Origin: Gilliamella sp. B3022
GTDB taxonomy: Bacteria; Pseudomonadota; Gammaproteobacteria; Enterobacterales; Orbaceae
Assembly (NCBI RefSeq): GCF_028751545.1
Contig: NZ_CP071867.1
Span: 1,833,306 to 1,897,305 of the forward strand
Direction of reading: 5' to 3'
DNA length: 64,000 nt
Each line of letters opens with the position of its first letter. Positions within the stretch are counted from its first letter, which is position 1. This document shows positions 48,985 to 59,524 of this stretch, piece after piece. The notes beneath the pieces were generated by a model, which did not search any database, had not been told where the DNA came from, and saw nothing but the letters and a program-made list of their open reading frames with translations. The translations under genes and the position numbers were made by a program.

Positions 48985-50445
48985 ATGTTAACCATTGAAA
49001 ATGTTCATTATAAAATTAATGATTACAAAGTTTTTACTATTGAATTGCTTACTATCAGTCCAGGTCAAAGCATTGCTTTTGTTGGTCGTAATGGTAGTGG
49101 AAAGTCTGTATTGGCTAAAGCACTTGCCGGTGAGCAAAAAGTATTATCAGGTTCGGTAATTAATCAATTTGAGTCAGTGTCCTATATTTCGTTTGAAAAG
49201 TTACAAAAGTTAATTGAGGAGGAATGGCAGCGTAATAACACTGATATGCTTAGTGAAGGTGAAAATGATACTGGATTAACCACTCAACAAATTATTCAAG
49301 AGAATAGAAAAGATGAAAAACTCTGTCAACAGCTTGCACAACAGTTCGGAATAAGCCATCTGCTACCACGGCGATTTAAATATCTTTCAACAGGTGAAAC
49401 ACGTAAAACACTAATTTGTCGAATGTTAATGTCAAACCCTCAATTAATAATTTTGGATGAACCCTTTGATGGATTAGATACCTTATCGCGGGAAAATTTA
49501 GCAGAAAAACTTAGTGAATTAGCCAAACAAGGCATTTCAATGGTATTGGTATTAAATAGATTTAATGAAATTCCTTCTTTTGTTGAAAATATAGGGCTTC
49601 TTGTTGATTGTCAACTATTGAAATTTGGTCCTAAAGCATCCATATTAGATGATGAAATCGTTAAGCAGCTAGCAGATTTAGAAAACCTGCCCAATCTACC
49701 GTTACCTGAAGCAGACGAGCCACCAATTCAGTTAGCCGATCAATTAGAGCGAGTAAACTTTAATAATGTTTATGTTCAATACGATGAAAAAGTTATCATT
49801 AATGGATTAACCTGGCAGGTAAAAGCTAATGAGAATTGGCAAATTATCGGTCCAAATGGTGCAGGTAAATCGACAATTTTGAGCTTAATAACAGGTGATC
49901 ATCCACAAGGTTATTGTAATGATCTCACCTTATTTGGTTGCAAACGTGGTTCAGGCGAAACCATTTGGGATATTAAACGACATATTGGTTATGTAAGCGG
50001 CAGTTTGCATCTTGATTATCGTGTAAGTACAAATGTTAAAGCCGTGTTAATTTCTGGATATTTTGATTCAATTGGGATGTATCAGGTTGCTACTGACAAG
50101 CAGTCGAAATTAGCTGATGAATGGCTTAATTTACTTCAACTTAATGATTATGCTGATAAGCCTTTTCAATCATTATCATGGGGACAACAAAGATTAATAT
50201 TAATAGCTAGAGCATTAGTTAAACATCCAACATTACTTATTTTAGATGAACCTTTACAAGGATTAGATCACCTTAATCGAGAATTAGTAAAATGTTGGGT
50301 AGATCGCTTAATAAAAGAAGGGCACACACAGCTGTTATTTGTTTCCCATCATGTGGAAGATGCTCCAAAATGCATCACTCATCGATTAACATTTGTGCCT
50401 AATTTTGATCATAGCTATCAATATAAATTTGAAACACTGAATTAG
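48985..50445 (+). CDS. modF: ModF, tandem ABC ATPase protein
   Basis: This 486-residue protein has two ABC domains and no TM segment. The first has GRNGSGKS and LSTGETRKTLICRML with LIILDEPFDGLD; the second has GPNGAGKST, LSWGQQRLILIARAL and LLILDEPLQGLD. E. coli ModF is encoded after modE and is linked to molybdate metabolism; its exact role is not settled. The E. coli order modE-modF is kept. Confidence 0.94.
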   Translation: MLTIENVHYKINDYKVFTIELLTISPGQSIAFVGRNGSGKSVLAKALAGEQKVLSGSVINQFESVSYISFEKLQKLIEEEWQRNNTDMLSEGENDTGLTTQQIIQENRKDEKLCQQLAQQFGISHLLPRRFKYLSTGETRKTLICRMLMSNPQLIILDEPFDGLDTLSRENLAEKLSELAKQGISMVLVLNRFNEIPSFVENIGLLVDCQLLKFGPKASILDDEIVKQLADLENLPNLPLPEADEPPIQLADQLERVNFNNVYVQYDEKVIINGLTWQVKANENWQIIGPNGAGKSTILSLITGDHPQGYCNDLTLFGCKRGSGETIWDIKRHIGYVSGSLHLDYRVSTNVKAVLISGYFDSIGMYQVATDKQSKLADEWLNLLQLNDYADKPFQSLSWGQQRLILIARALVKHPTLLILDEPLQGLDHLNRELVKCWVDRLIKEGHTQLLFVSHHVEDAPKCITHRLTFVPNFDHSYQYKFETLN

Positions 50446-50564
50446 TTATTAGTTTTTAACTATTAAAATAGATTTAAAAATAGAAAAAAACTTAAAAAAA
50501 AAAGTGTTTTCATTATGGATTTTTTGCGTAATATCAGAAAAAAGTTTATAGCTATTACACTTAG

Positions 50565-50595
50565 AGAGTTATCCCCGTTGCCTGTGGATAACTCT
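50565..50595. repeat. Inverted repeat carrying two DnaA-box-like sites
   Basis: AGAGTTATCC (50565-50574) and GGATAACTCT (50586-50595) are a perfect 10-bp inverted repeat. The right arm contains TGTGGATAA (50583-50591), a perfect R-type DnaA box on the minus strand. The left arm contains TTATCCCCG (50569-50577), two mismatches from TTATCCACA. There is no T-tract. Confidence 0.6.
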
Positions 50596-50689
50596 GTGAG
50601 TAGTTTATTGAAAAAAGCTCAGAACCCAATAGCTATCAGGTTTTAAGTTGATTTGGTTACATGTTAGTCATGATTTATGTTTTTTTTAT

Positions 50690-50803
50690 TTATCAACAAG
50701 TTAACTTAAATCAAGCTGTTATTTTTAAACGAATCTGATAAGCGTTTTGGTTAACTGAACAAAAAATATAAGATTTTAAAAGGTCAAGCCTTTTTGGGGA
50801 TAA
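50690..50803. promoter_or_regulatory. Further DnaA-box-like sites before uvrB
   Basis: TTATCAACA (50690-50698, plus) and TGGGGATAA (50795-50803, that is TTATCCCCA on minus) each differ from the DnaA box by one base. With the pair at 50565-50595 they make four sites in 235 bases just upstream of uvrB. No other gene is seen in 50446-50839. Confidence 0.45.
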
Positions 50804-50839
50804 TTTTTATTAATAGGTAAAATATTAGGTTACGATGTA

Positions 50840-52843
50840 ATGAAAAAATTCAAATTGTGTTCCGAATTTAAACCAGCTGGTGATCAACCAGAAGCAATAA
50901 AAAGGATTAATCAAAACCTTGATGATGGAATTGCACATCAAACATTATTGGGTGTAACTGGATCGGGTAAAACGTTCACTATGGCAAACGTTATTGCCCA
51001 TCACAATCGGCCTACAATTATTCTTGCGCCGAATAAAACATTGGCAGCTCAATTATACGGTGAAATGAAGGCTTTTTTTCCTGAAAACGCTGTTGAATAT
51101 TTTGTTTCTTATTATGACTATTATCAGCCTGAATCATATGTACCAACAACCGATACATTTATCGAAAAAGATGCATCGATAAATGAACATATTGAGCAAA
51201 TGCGTTTATCAGCAACCAAATCATTGCTTGAGCGTCGTGATGTTGTGATTGTTGCCTCAGTGTCTGCTATTTATGGATTAGGTGCACCTGAGACCTATAT
51301 GTCCATGATATTGCATTTAACTAAAGGTACAATAACCGATCAACGAGCAATTCTAACCCGCCTTGCAGAACTGCAATATACTCGCAATGAAATTGGGTTT
51401 AGTAGAGGTACGTTCCGGGTTCGTGGTGATGTTATCGATATTTTCCCTGCAGACTCTGATGAACTTGCTGTGCGCGTTGAGTTATTTGATGATGAAGTTG
51501 ATCGTATTGTGATGTTCGATCCTCTAACTGGTGGTGCAGTGAGTGAAGTATCACGTATCACCATTTATCCAAAAACTCACTATGTTACACCAAGAAATAT
51601 TATGGATAATGCGATAGCACAAATTAAGCAGGAGCTAAAAGAGCGTCAAAAGGTACTTCTCGATAACAAACGCCTTTTAGAAGAGCAACGTTTAACGCAA
51701 CGTACACTCTTTGATATTGAAATGATGACAGAACTGGGATATTGCTCGGGGATCGAAAATTATTCGCGTTTTCTATCACAGCGTAATCCAGGTGATCCAC
51801 CTGCAACATTATTTGATTATTTACCAGCAGATGGGCTACTGTTTATTGATGAATCGCATGTAGCAATTCCACAGCTAGGTGCCATGTACAATGGTGATCG
51901 ATCACGTAAACTGAATCTGGTTGAATATGGATTTCGTTTGCCATCTGCGTTAGACAATAGACCTTTGAAGTTTTCAGAATTTGAAAATATTATGCCACAA
52001 ACGATATACGTATCGGCTACACCTGCAAAATATGAAATTGAAAAATCGGGGGGAGAAATCATTGAGCAAGTAGTTAGACCAACAGGTTTATTGGATCCCA
52101 TTATTGAAGTTAGACCAGTTGCAACACAAGTGGACGATCTCTTGTCGGAAATTAAACTCCGTATTAATAATGATGAGAGAGTGTTGGTTACGACATTAAC
52201 TAAACGAATGTCAGAAAACTTAACGGATTATTTGTCCGAACATAATGTGAATGTTAAATATTTACACTCAGACATTAATACCGTTGAACGAATGGAAATA
52301 ATTCGAGACTTAAGGCTAGGTAAAGTAGATGTTTTAGTTGGCATTAATTTATTGCGTGAAGGACTAGATATACCCGAGGTTTCGCTTGTGGCTATTTTAG
52401 ATGCCGATCGTGAAGGCTTTTTGCGCTCGGAAAGTTCATTAATTCAAACCGTTGGCCGTGCGGCACGTAATGTGAATGGTAAAGCGATTTTATATGCGGA
52501 TAAAATTACACCAGCAATGCAGAAAACGATTGACGAAACCGCTCGTCGACGTAAAAAGCAGCAGAATTTTAATATAAATCATGGTATAACACCAAAATCA
52601 GTACGTAAAGAAATTAAAGATATATTGGATGCAGGATTGAGCACTAAAAAAGCGACAGCTAAAATACAGGCTTTTGAGCCAAGTAAACCATATAATTATG
52701 TGTCTGTCAAAGAAGTACAAGCAAGAGTTAAAGAACTCGAAGCAATGATGTACGAAGCAGCACAAAATCTCGAGTTTGAAAAAGCTGGCGTATTACGTGA
52801 CGAGATTAAAAAACTGCGTGCGGATTTTATTAAAGTATCCTAA
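50840..52843 (+). CDS. uvrB: Excinuclease ABC subunit B
   Basis: This 667-residue helicase-like subunit of nucleotide excision repair has Walker [11 protein letters not shown], the beta-hairpin [16 protein letters not shown] in [13 protein letters not shown], the helicase motifs [14 protein letters not shown] and QTVGRAARN, and a C-terminal UVR domain ([27 protein letters not shown]). Length matches E. coli (673). No LexA box was found upstream. Confidence 0.98.
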   Translation: MKKFKLCSEFKPAGDQPEAIKRINQNLDDGIAHQTLLGVTGSGKTFTMANVIAHHNRPTIILAPNKTLAAQLYGEMKAFFPENAVEYFVSYYDYYQPESYVPTTDTFIEKDASINEHIEQMRLSATKSLLERRDVVIVASVSAIYGLGAPETYMSMILHLTKGTITDQRAILTRLAELQYTRNEIGFSRGTFRVRGDVIDIFPADSDELAVRVELFDDEVDRIVMFDPLTGGAVSEVSRITIYPKTHYVTPRNIMDNAIAQIKQELKERQKVLLDNKRLLEEQRLTQRTLFDIEMMTELGYCSGIENYSRFLSQRNPGDPPATLFDYLPADGLLFIDESHVAIPQLGAMYNGDRSRKLNLVEYGFRLPSALDNRPLKFSEFENIMPQTIYVSATPAKYEIEKSGGEIIEQVVRPTGLLDPIIEVRPVATQVDDLLSEIKLRINNDERVLVTTLTKRMSENLTDYLSEHNVNVKYLHSDINTVERMEIIRDLRLGKVDVLVGINLLREGLDIPEVSLVAILDADREGFLRSESSLIQTVGRAARNVNGKAILYADKITPAMQKTIDETARRRKKQQNFNINHGITPKSVRKEIKDILDAGLSTKKATAKIQAFEPSKPYNYVSVKEVQARVKELEAMMYEAAQNLEFEKAGVLRDEIKKLRADFIKVS

Positions 52844-52868
52844 CCATCCATTGAACAAGGAAATTATG

Positions 52869-53219
52869 ATGACAATTATTCGAATTGATCCACAAGATCG
52901 TTGGTCCGAAGCAGTGATCCATAATAATGTTATTTATTACACTAGTGTGCCAAATAATTTAATCAATGATGCTTACCATCAGACTAAGAGTGCTCTTGAA
53001 GAAATCGATAAAATTTTAGCGAGTATAAACAGTGATAAAAATCATATTTTAGATGTGACGATATTTTTAGAAAATAAAAGCGATTTTGAAGCGATGAATA
53101 AAGCTTGGGATGAGTGGGTTGTTAAAGGATTTGCGCCGGTACGTTGTACTGTACAGGCAGGTTTAATGAATCCTGATTACTTAGTTGAAATAAAAATCAT
53201 TGCTGCGATAAAGCAATAA
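52869..53219 (+). CDS. yoaB: RidA-family protein, YoaB-like
   Basis: This 116-residue protein of the YjgF/RidA superfamily closely follows E. coli YoaB: TIIRIDPQDRWSEAVIHNNVIYYTSVP, DVTIFLENKSDFEAMNKAWDEW and APVRCTVQAGLMNPDYLVEIKI. The catalytic Arg of RidA-type imine deaminases is in PVRCTVQA. Two ATG codons are adjacent; AAGGAA fits the second. It follows uvrB by 25 bases and ends at a hairpin terminator. Confidence 0.9.
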   Translation: MTIIRIDPQDRWSEAVIHNNVIYYTSVPNNLINDAYHQTKSALEEIDKILASINSDKNHILDVTIFLENKSDFEAMNKAWDEWVVKGFAPVRCTVQAGLMNPDYLVEIKIIAAIKQ

Positions 53220-53230
53220 ATTATTGTCAT

Positions 53231-53260
53231 TCCGCCATCATAGATGGCGGATCCATTTTA
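53231..53260 (+). terminator. Terminator after the RidA-like gene
   Basis: TCCGCCATC (53231-53239) and GATGGCGGA (53243-53251) form a 9-bp GC-rich stem with a 3-nt loop and a T-rich tail (TCCATTTTA). It ends the uvrB-yoaB unit. Confidence 0.7.
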
Positions 53261-53429
53261 AATATTTCGTTTACATACTTAAATCTTAGGAACTAAAAAT
53301 GTTTTCTTAGGTGAACTGATTGAATTTTTTAATATAGATATTTCAAATCCTGTTTATTCTTATCCCCATATGTTAAAATTTGGTGTATACTCCTACAACA
53401 TAATATTTTATATACACATATAATTTTAT

Positions 53430-53930
53430 ATGCATATTCAACCTAAAATTGCCATTGTAATGGGCTCTAAAAGTGATTGGGCAACCATGCGATATGCTGC
53501 TGAAATCCTTGATGCTTTAACTCTCACTTATCATGTTGAAATCGTTTCAGCTCATCGAACACCTGATAAATTATTTCAATTTGCCCAAGAAGCCAAACAA
53601 CGTGGTTTTGATATCATTATTGCAGGAGCGGGTGGTGCGGCGCATTTGCCAGGTATGTTAGCGGCCAAAACCTTAGTACCAATATTAGGCGTTCCTGTTC
53701 AAAGCGCCGCATTAAATGGTATTGATAGCCTGTATTCTATTGTACAGATGCCAAAAGGTATACCCGTTGGAACACTAGCTATTGGTAAAGCAGGAGCAGC
53801 CAATGCTGCGCTATTAGCAGCACAAATTCTTGCTTTGCACGATCAAGAGCTTCATCAGCGTTTAACTACTTGGCGATTAACCCAAACAGATGAAGTATTA
53901 AATAATCCTGATCCAAGAGTAGATGCTTAA
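53430..53930 (+). CDS. purE: N5-carboxyaminoimidazole ribonucleotide mutase PurE
   Basis: This 166-residue enzyme (class I PurE) converts N5-CAIR to CAIR in purine synthesis. It shows [67 protein letters not shown] and [18 protein letters not shown]. Overlap with purK indicates an operon. No PurR box was found. Confidence 0.97.
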   Translation: MHIQPKIAIVMGSKSDWATMRYAAEILDALTLTYHVEIVSAHRTPDKLFQFAQEAKQRGFDIIIAGAGGAAHLPGMLAAKTLVPILGVPVQSAALNGIDSLYSIVQMPKGIPVGTLAIGKAGAANAALLAAQILALHDQELHQRLTTWRLTQTDEVLNNPDPRVDA

Positions 53931-55002
53931 AATGATGATTAAATCCGTTTGTGTCTTAGGAAATGGACAATTAGGTCGAATGTTAAAACAAGCTGGTGAA
54001 CCGTTAGGTGTTCATGTGTTTCCTGTTGGTTCAGATGTTGATCCAACAACTATCCCATACCAGCATTCGATCATTACTGCCGAAATTGAACGTTGGCCGG
54101 ACACGCCTTTTACTCAAATTCTGGCCAATCATTCTCATTTCATTAATCGAGATGTTTTCCCGATTATTGCTGACCGTCTAACTCAAAAACAGCTATTTGA
54201 TGAACTAGCTTTGCCTACGGCGAAATGGTCTTTATTGGATGATCCTCAAAATTGGAAAAAGTTATTTGCAGAGCTAGGTAAATCATTAATTGTCAAACGT
54301 CGAACCGGAGGATACGACGGTCGAGGGCAGTGGCGTATCACTAATGATCACAATATAACAATACCTAATGATATATACCACAACGCGATTGTAGAACAGA
54401 CTATCAAGTTTGAAAAAGAGATCTCTTTAGTCGGTGCGCGTAACAAAAATGGTGAAACCGCTTTTTATCCACTGACCAACAATTTGCATCAAAACGGTAT
54501 TTTAAAAGTGAGTGTCGCAATCCCTAATCAATATCCAGTATTACAAGCTAAAGCAGAAAAAATGCTAACAGTCATTATGAATAAACTTAATTATATTGGT
54601 GTATTGGCAATGGAATGCTTTGTCATTGGTGATAACTTATTTATCAATGAATTAGCACCAAGGGTACATAATAGTGGGCATTGGACACAAAATGGTGCAT
54701 CTATTAGTCAATTTGAATTACATTTGCGATCGATATTAGCATTACCACTTCCACAACCTAATGTATTTGCACCTTCGGTTATGATCAATTTAGTTGGTAC
54801 AGAATTGAACCTAAATTGGTTGTCTATTGATTTAGTTCATTTACATTGGTATGAAAAAGAAGTTAGAGAAGGTCGTAAAGTTGGACATCTAAATTTGACT
54901 CACAATCAATCAGATAAATTGAAACATTCTTTATCGCTTTTAAGAACGCTTTTACCTCAAGAGTATCAATCATCGATTGAATGGGCGAAACAACAGTTGT
55001 AG
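53923..55002 (+). CDS. purK: N5-carboxyaminoimidazole ribonucleotide synthase PurK
   Basis: This 359-residue ATP-grasp enzyme makes N5-CAIR from AIR, ATP and bicarbonate. It shows [56 protein letters not shown] and [25 protein letters not shown]. The ATG at 53923 overlaps purE by eight bases; ATGs at 53932 and 53935 are also possible and nearer the E. coli start. Confidence 0.97.
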   Translation: MLKMMIKSVCVLGNGQLGRMLKQAGEPLGVHVFPVGSDVDPTTIPYQHSIITAEIERWPDTPFTQILANHSHFINRDVFPIIADRLTQKQLFDELALPTAKWSLLDDPQNWKKLFAELGKSLIVKRRTGGYDGRGQWRITNDHNITIPNDIYHNAIVEQTIKFEKEISLVGARNKNGETAFYPLTNNLHQNGILKVSVAIPNQYPVLQAKAEKMLTVIMNKLNYIGVLAMECFVIGDNLFINELAPRVHNSGHWTQNGASISQFELHLRSILALPLPQPNVFAPSVMINLVGTELNLNWLSIDLVHLHWYEKEVREGRKVGHLNLTHNQSDKLKHSLSLLRTLLPQEYQSSIEWAKQQL

Positions 55003-55026
55003 CAGCTTAAAAACAAAGGATTGAAT

Positions 55027-56517
55027 ATGATAGACTTTTCCAGAAAAATCAATTATCAGCGTGATGCTCGTAGAACAAACGAGATTTTAACTGATCCCTA
55101 TTCAATTGTTCGCCAGTTTGAAAGTGATCGTGGACGGATAATCAATTCTGCTGCGATTAGACGTTTACAACAAAAAACACAAGTATTTCCATTAGAAAGG
55201 AATTCAGTAGTCAGAACTCGTCTCACTCACTCAATGGAAGTTCAACAAGTCGGTCGATATATTGTGAAAGAAATCATCCAACGACTAAGCGAATCAAAAA
55301 AACTCAAAACCTTTGGATTAGATAATGCTGTTACGTCGATAGAAAGTTTAGTTGAAATGGCTTGCTTAATGCATGATATTGGTAATCCTCCATTTGGACA
55401 TTTCGGTGAAAAAGCAATAAATCACTGGTTTGTTAAACAGTTAGGAATGGATTGTCTACCAAAATATTCCGTACTTCAACCACAAGAGTTGGATGATGAC
55501 ACGATTAAAGAATTAAAAATCAAAATCCGTCGTGACTTATCAAACTTTGAAGGTAACGCTCAAGCCATAAGATTAGTCCATAGTATCCAAAAATTAAATC
55601 TTACTTATTCACAAGTTGCCTCAATCTTAAAATACACCAAACCCGCTTATTGGCCTAAAGAAGATATACCAACTGAGTTTTCTTATTTAATGAAAAAACC
55701 TGGTTATTATTTATCTGAAGAGCCATTTATAAAAAAATTATCCGAACAATTGGAAATTAAATCTTTTCATCGTTATCCACTGACTTATATTATGGAAGCT
55801 GCCGATGATATCTCCTACTGTATTGCGGATCTTGAAGATGCAGTTGAAAAAAAACTCTTTACGGTTCAACAACTTTATCATTGTTTAGAAAAAGCTTGGG
55901 GAAGTGTTAAAAATGGTGATTTATTTGATAAAGTAGTAAAACGTCCATACGCAAATCTTATGCAAAAGAAATTTAACTCAATCGCTGTTGGGCAATTTTT
56001 TATGTATTTACGTGTAAATACCATTGGCAAACTTGTTTCTCATGCTGCTGAACGTTTTGTTGAAAATATTGAAGATATTTATCATGGTTCGTTTAATTAT
56101 GCATTATTAGAAGATCATGGGGCAGAATATCAATTATTAAAAATATTTAAAAGTGTGGGGGTTGAACATGTTTTTAATCATGAATCAGTAGAAAATATAG
56201 AATTACAAGGTTATCGCATCATTAGTGGATTATTGGATATTTACAGCCCGTTATTAAATATGCCAACTTTTGAATTTTTCAAACTTGTCAAGGAAAACAA
56301 CCATCAGCAATACCCTATCGAAACTAGACTTTATCATAAACTCTCTGCTAAACATTGTGATGCTTATTTACAGGCAACAAATTCAATTGAGAAAAATGAT
56401 CCTAAATTTGCCTATTGGGAATTTTATTATCGCTGTCGATTATTACAAGATTATATTAGCGGTATGACCGATCATTTTGCTTATGATGAATATCGTAAAT
56501 TAATGGTAACTTTTTAA
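55027..56517 (+). CDS. dgt: Deoxyguanosinetriphosphate triphosphohydrolase
   Basis: This 496-residue HD-domain enzyme cleaves dGTP to deoxyguanosine and triphosphate. Metal ligands are His in [11 protein letters not shown], the HD pair in [16 protein letters not shown] and Asp in [17 protein letters not shown]. Length is close to E. coli Dgt (505). AAAGGA fits the ATG at 55027. It follows purK by 24 bases, suggesting a purine-linked operon. Confidence 0.95.
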   Translation: MIDFSRKINYQRDARRTNEILTDPYSIVRQFESDRGRIINSAAIRRLQQKTQVFPLERNSVVRTRLTHSMEVQQVGRYIVKEIIQRLSESKKLKTFGLDNAVTSIESLVEMACLMHDIGNPPFGHFGEKAINHWFVKQLGMDCLPKYSVLQPQELDDDTIKELKIKIRRDLSNFEGNAQAIRLVHSIQKLNLTYSQVASILKYTKPAYWPKEDIPTEFSYLMKKPGYYLSEEPFIKKLSEQLEIKSFHRYPLTYIMEAADDISYCIADLEDAVEKKLFTVQQLYHCLEKAWGSVKNGDLFDKVVKRPYANLMQKKFNSIAVGQFFMYLRVNTIGKLVSHAAERFVENIEDIYHGSFNYALLEDHGAEYQLLKIFKSVGVEHVFNHESVENIELQGYRIISGLLDIYSPLLNMPTFEFFKLVKENNHQQYPIETRLYHKLSAKHCDAYLQATNSIEKNDPKFAYWEFYYRCRLLQDYISGMTDHFAYDEYRKLMVTF

Positions 56518-56542
56518 TCCTACTATCCTTTTATCGGGATTA

Positions 56543-56576
56543 GCACCAAATAGAAGCATAAGCACTATTTTTGTGC
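56543..56576. promoter_or_regulatory. Candidate NtrC enhancer sites upstream of glnK
   Basis: GCACTATTTTTGTGC (56562-56576) is a perfect GCAC-N7-GTGC palindrome, the core of NtrC sites. A weaker half, GCACCAAATAGAAGC (56543-56557), lies 19 bp upstream centre to centre. Together they sit about 380 bases before the sigma-54 promoter, in otherwise empty DNA (56518-56995). Confidence 0.55.
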
Positions 56577-56941
56577 GTAATAAAAATTATCTCTATTATT
56601 GTCATTAATAAAAATTTTAAAGTGAGTCAATTCACACAACAAGCTTATTGTATGACTGATAATCTCATCTCAGTTTACAGCAATTTTGATAACGTTCAGA
56701 TCAACATTTCCGGTTAATTAATAAGCATTTTTACTGCATCATCCAAAAATAGCACAATATTTCAATTCAATAGCATATTAATTAAATAGTATTTTTATGC
56801 ATTGAGTTTTAAATAAAAGAAAATTTACAATTTGTTGTAAGTCGAAATAATGACGGTGAAAACAAATCAGATTGGCCATTCCAAGTAATTTATTTATTAA
56901 TTTTATTAGATAGGTAAAGTAAAAGCTTAAAGTTGGTTTTA

Positions 56942-56957
56942 TGGCACGGACTTTGCA
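56942..56957 (+). promoter_or_regulatory. Sigma-54 promoter of glnK-amtB
   Basis: TGGCAC-N5-TTGCA (56942-56957) is a full match to the -24/-12 consensus, with GG at 56943-56944 and GC at 56955-56956. Transcription would start near 56968, some 28 bases before glnK. It implies RpoN- and NtrC-dependent expression under nitrogen limitation. Confidence 0.9.
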
Positions 56958-56995
56958 TGATTTCATGCATATACCATATTCTTGGGGAGTAATTG

Positions 56996-57334
56996 ATGAA
57001 ATTAGTCACAGTAATTATTAAACCTTTCAAGTTAGAAGAAGTCAGAGAATCATTATCAAATATCGGGATTACCGGATTGACCGTTACTGAAGTTAAAGGT
57101 TTCGGTCGACAAAAAGGACATGCAGAACTCTATCGCGGAGCGGAATACAACGTTAATTTTTTACCTAAAGTGAAAATAGATTTAGCCATCAATGATGAAG
57201 AACTTGATGAAGTTATTAGTACTATTTCTAAAGCTGCTTATACTGGCAAAATTGGTGACGGTAAAATTTTTGTAACTTCACTTGAGCATGTAGTTCGTAT
57301 TCGTACCGGTGAAACGGATGAATCAGCTTTGTAA
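56996..57334 (+). CDS. glnK: Nitrogen regulatory protein PII, GlnK
   Basis: This 112-residue trimeric signal protein senses 2-oxoglutarate, ATP and ADP. It shows MKLVTVIIKPFKLEEVRESL, GRQKGHAELYRGAEY with the uridylylated Tyr51 in the T-loop, and AAYTGKIGDGKIFV. Close identity to E. coli GlnK and linkage to amtB favour GlnK over GlnB. GGGGAG fits the ATG at 56996. Confidence 0.97.
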   Translation: MKLVTVIIKPFKLEEVRESLSNIGITGLTVTEVKGFGRQKGHAELYRGAEYNVNFLPKVKIDLAINDEELDEVISTISKAAYTGKIGDGKIFVTSLEHVVRIRTGETDESAL

Positions 57335-57354
57335 TCATAATTAAGGATAATATT

Positions 57355-58638
57355 ATGTTGAAGAAATGTATTTTACCATTATGTTTTATCTTCCCAACGT
57401 GCGCTTTCGCAGATAATGTTATGGAACATGCGGACAACGCAGATAATGGTTTTATGATGATTTGTACCACATTAGTATTTTTTATGTCTATTCCTGGGAT
57501 TGCATTATTTTATGGAGGTTTACTACGTTCAAAAAACGTGTTATCGATGCTTTCACAAGTTTTAGTTACTTTTTCACTTATTTCTGTTTTATGGATTTTT
57601 TATGGCTACACGCTTACTTTTGGTGAGGGGAACTGGTTTTTTGGTAATTTTGAACACTTGATGTTAGCAGGCATTGATATAAAAGATGTTTCTGGTTCAA
57701 TTTATGAATTAATTTGGGTTGCATTTCAGGGATCTTTTGCTTGTATTACATGCTGCTTAATACTTGGTGCTTTCGCAGAAAGAATACGTTTTTCTGCTGT
57801 ATTAATCTTTATGGTGTTATGGTTTACATTTGCATACATACCAATGGCACATATGGTATGGGGAGACGGTATTTTAGGAGAAGAAGGTGCATTAGATTTT
57901 GCCGGTGGCACAGTTGTTCATATTAATGCTGCAGTGGCTGGTTTAATGGGTGCTTATCTACTAAAGAATCGAATCGGTTTTAATCGTGAGCCATTAAAAC
58001 CATTTAATCTTCCTTATGTTTATCTTGGTGCTGCAATTCTTTACATTGGTTGGTTTGGCTTTAATGCAGGATCTTCAACTCATGCTGATGAAGTTGCGGC
58101 ATTAGCGTTTATCAATACTGTCACTGCAACAGCCGCAGCAGTTTTATCTTGGTCGTTTGCCGAATGGATTTTACGAGGAAAACCGTCATGTTTAGGTGCA
58201 GCATCAGGTGTGGTAGCTGGATTGGTGGGAATCACACCGGCAGCCGGATTGGTTGGTGTGGCTGGTGCTATGTTAATAGGTTTTATCTGTGGTTTTGCTG
58301 GTGTTTGGGGTGTCTCATCACTAAAACGAATTTTAAAGATCGATGATACTTGTGATGTATTTGGTGTGCATGGTGTGTGTGGTATCGTTGGTTGCTTATT
58401 GACGGGTATTTTTGCTTCAAAATCATTAGGTGGGGTAGGTTATGCCGATGGGATAGGTATGACTACTCAAGTTGGAATTCAACTCATGAGTGTGATTACC
58501 TGTGTCATTTGGACTGCTGTTGTTGCTTTTATGGCTTATAAAATTGCGGATATTTGCGTTGGTTTACGCGTCAGCGAAGAACATGAACGTGAAGGTCTTG
58601 ATATTAACAGTCATGGTGAAAGTGCTTTCAACAGTTGA
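57355..58638 (+). CDS. amtB: Ammonium transporter AmtB
   Basis: This 427-residue inner-membrane channel has a cleaved signal peptide (MLKKCILPLCFIFPTCAFA) and 11 TM segments. Family elements are FYGGLLRSKNVLSMLSQ, the Phe gate region near VAFQGSFACIT, the paired pore histidines in GGTVVHINAAVAGL and DVFGVHGVCGIVG, and the C-terminal tail (LRVSEEHEREGLD) that binds GlnK. It lies 20 bases after glnK. Confidence 0.97.
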   Translation: MLKKCILPLCFIFPTCAFADNVMEHADNADNGFMMICTTLVFFMSIPGIALFYGGLLRSKNVLSMLSQVLVTFSLISVLWIFYGYTLTFGEGNWFFGNFEHLMLAGIDIKDVSGSIYELIWVAFQGSFACITCCLILGAFAERIRFSAVLIFMVLWFTFAYIPMAHMVWGDGILGEEGALDFAGGTVVHINAAVAGLMGAYLLKNRIGFNREPLKPFNLPYVYLGAAILYIGWFGFNAGSSTHADEVAALAFINTVTATAAAVLSWSFAEWILRGKPSCLGAASGVVAGLVGITPAAGLVGVAGAMLIGFICGFAGVWGVSSLKRILKIDDTCDVFGVHGVCGIVGCLLTGIFASKSLGGVGYADGIGMTTQVGIQLMSVITCVIWTAVVAFMAYKIADICVGLRVSEEHEREGLDINSHGESAFNS

Positions 58639-58772
58639 GTTAAATTCGTTTAATCGTTAACTGAAATAGAATCCCTTTATTAAAACAATTATCAGCTTAT
58701 TTTAAAATAAACATGAAAAAGAAAAGTTGAACGTATAAACTTATTAATTGGATTACTAAAGTGTTATCAGTA

Positions 58773-58803
58773 AAATCTACAGCATAACTGCTGTAGATTT
58801 TTT
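58773..58803. terminator. Terminator after amtB, bidirectional
   Basis: AAATCTACAGC (58773-58783) and GCTGTAGATTT (58790-58800) form an 11-bp stem with a 6-nt loop and a T-run on the plus strand. The minus strand also ends the stem in T residues, so it can serve the convergent gene at 58826. Confidence 0.88.
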
Positions 58804-58825
58804 CGTAAAAATTAATATTAACTGA

Positions 58826-59305
58826 TTAATCATCCCAAAGCATAATGGCATTATCATCCGTTAATATTAATGGTGGGGCAAAAAGATGTTCTTTAATTTT
58901 TGTTGGTATCACATTGATATTATTTAGATCAATTTCAACGCAAGGGTAAATTTTTGCCATTTGTTTTAAACGGCTACCAAGTAATTGTTTAACTTTATTT
59001 GATTCTTTAGCTAAAGCTAATTCATCTTTTAAGATACCAATTTGTTTCTTATGGTGCTCTGACTCAAAGTTTTCACCAAATATAAAACGAAATTCTTTAT
59101 TGCTATCATTAAGGTGTTTACAATTAAATTCCTTATCTTTGTATTCACCGTGATGTAATTTATGCTCTTTGATGCGCAACGCAATAATTTCATTAATACT
59201 ATCAGGATAATTTAATTTAGAGTCTAAAAAACTTAACGTATTTGTTTCCGGTATTGATTCACTGCTCTGTACTAAGGTAAATAATGGTTTTTTATGTGTC
59301 TTCAT
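58826..59305 (-). CDS. Hypothetical protein, no recognised family
   Basis: This 159-residue soluble, charged protein resembles nothing I know. A central part (residues 85-120) is predicted helical and may coil (HKKQIGILKDELALAKESNKVKQLLGSRLKQ). The C-terminus is hydrophobic then acidic (LFAPPLILTDDNAIMLWDD). The good site AAGGAAG eight bases before the ATG and a terminator after it support a real gene. It lies alone between amtB and dsdA, with 219 empty bases on the dsdA side. Confidence 0.72.
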   Translation of the reverse strand: MKTHKKPLFTLVQSSESIPETNTLSFLDSKLNYPDSINEIIALRIKEHKLHHGEYKDKEFNCKHLNDSNKEFRFIFGENFESEHHKKQIGILKDELALAKESNKVKQLLGSRLKQMAKIYPCVEIDLNNINVIPTKIKEHLFAPPLILTDDNAIMLWDD

Positions 59306-59524
59306 TCTATAACTTCCTTTTTATTCAGGACAATAATATGACAATATGTAGGACAATTAAAAAAACGATTGTTACTATGTTGTAAAGATGTTTTAAGTCA
59401 ACAAAATGATCAACTAAAACTGCTAATTTTTACTTTCACTTTATTATTAACTTTCATGGTGTTATTATTTTAATAAAATAAATCACCATGGAATTGATTG
59501 CTTATAAGATCAATATTCATTTTT

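Noticed and set aside
47052-50445. Horizontal acquisition of the mod cluster
   Set aside because: Base and codon use look like the neighbours and the gene set matches the enterobacterial arrangement; no repeats or integrase flank it.
50446-50839. Possible replication origin at the DnaA-box cluster
   Set aside because: There is no dnaA, dnaN or mnmG nearby and no obvious unwinding repeats; a regulatory or titration role is more economical.
53220-53429. PurR operator before purE
   Set aside because: No sequence close to ACGCAAACGTTTGCGT is present; only isolated CGTTT-like pieces.
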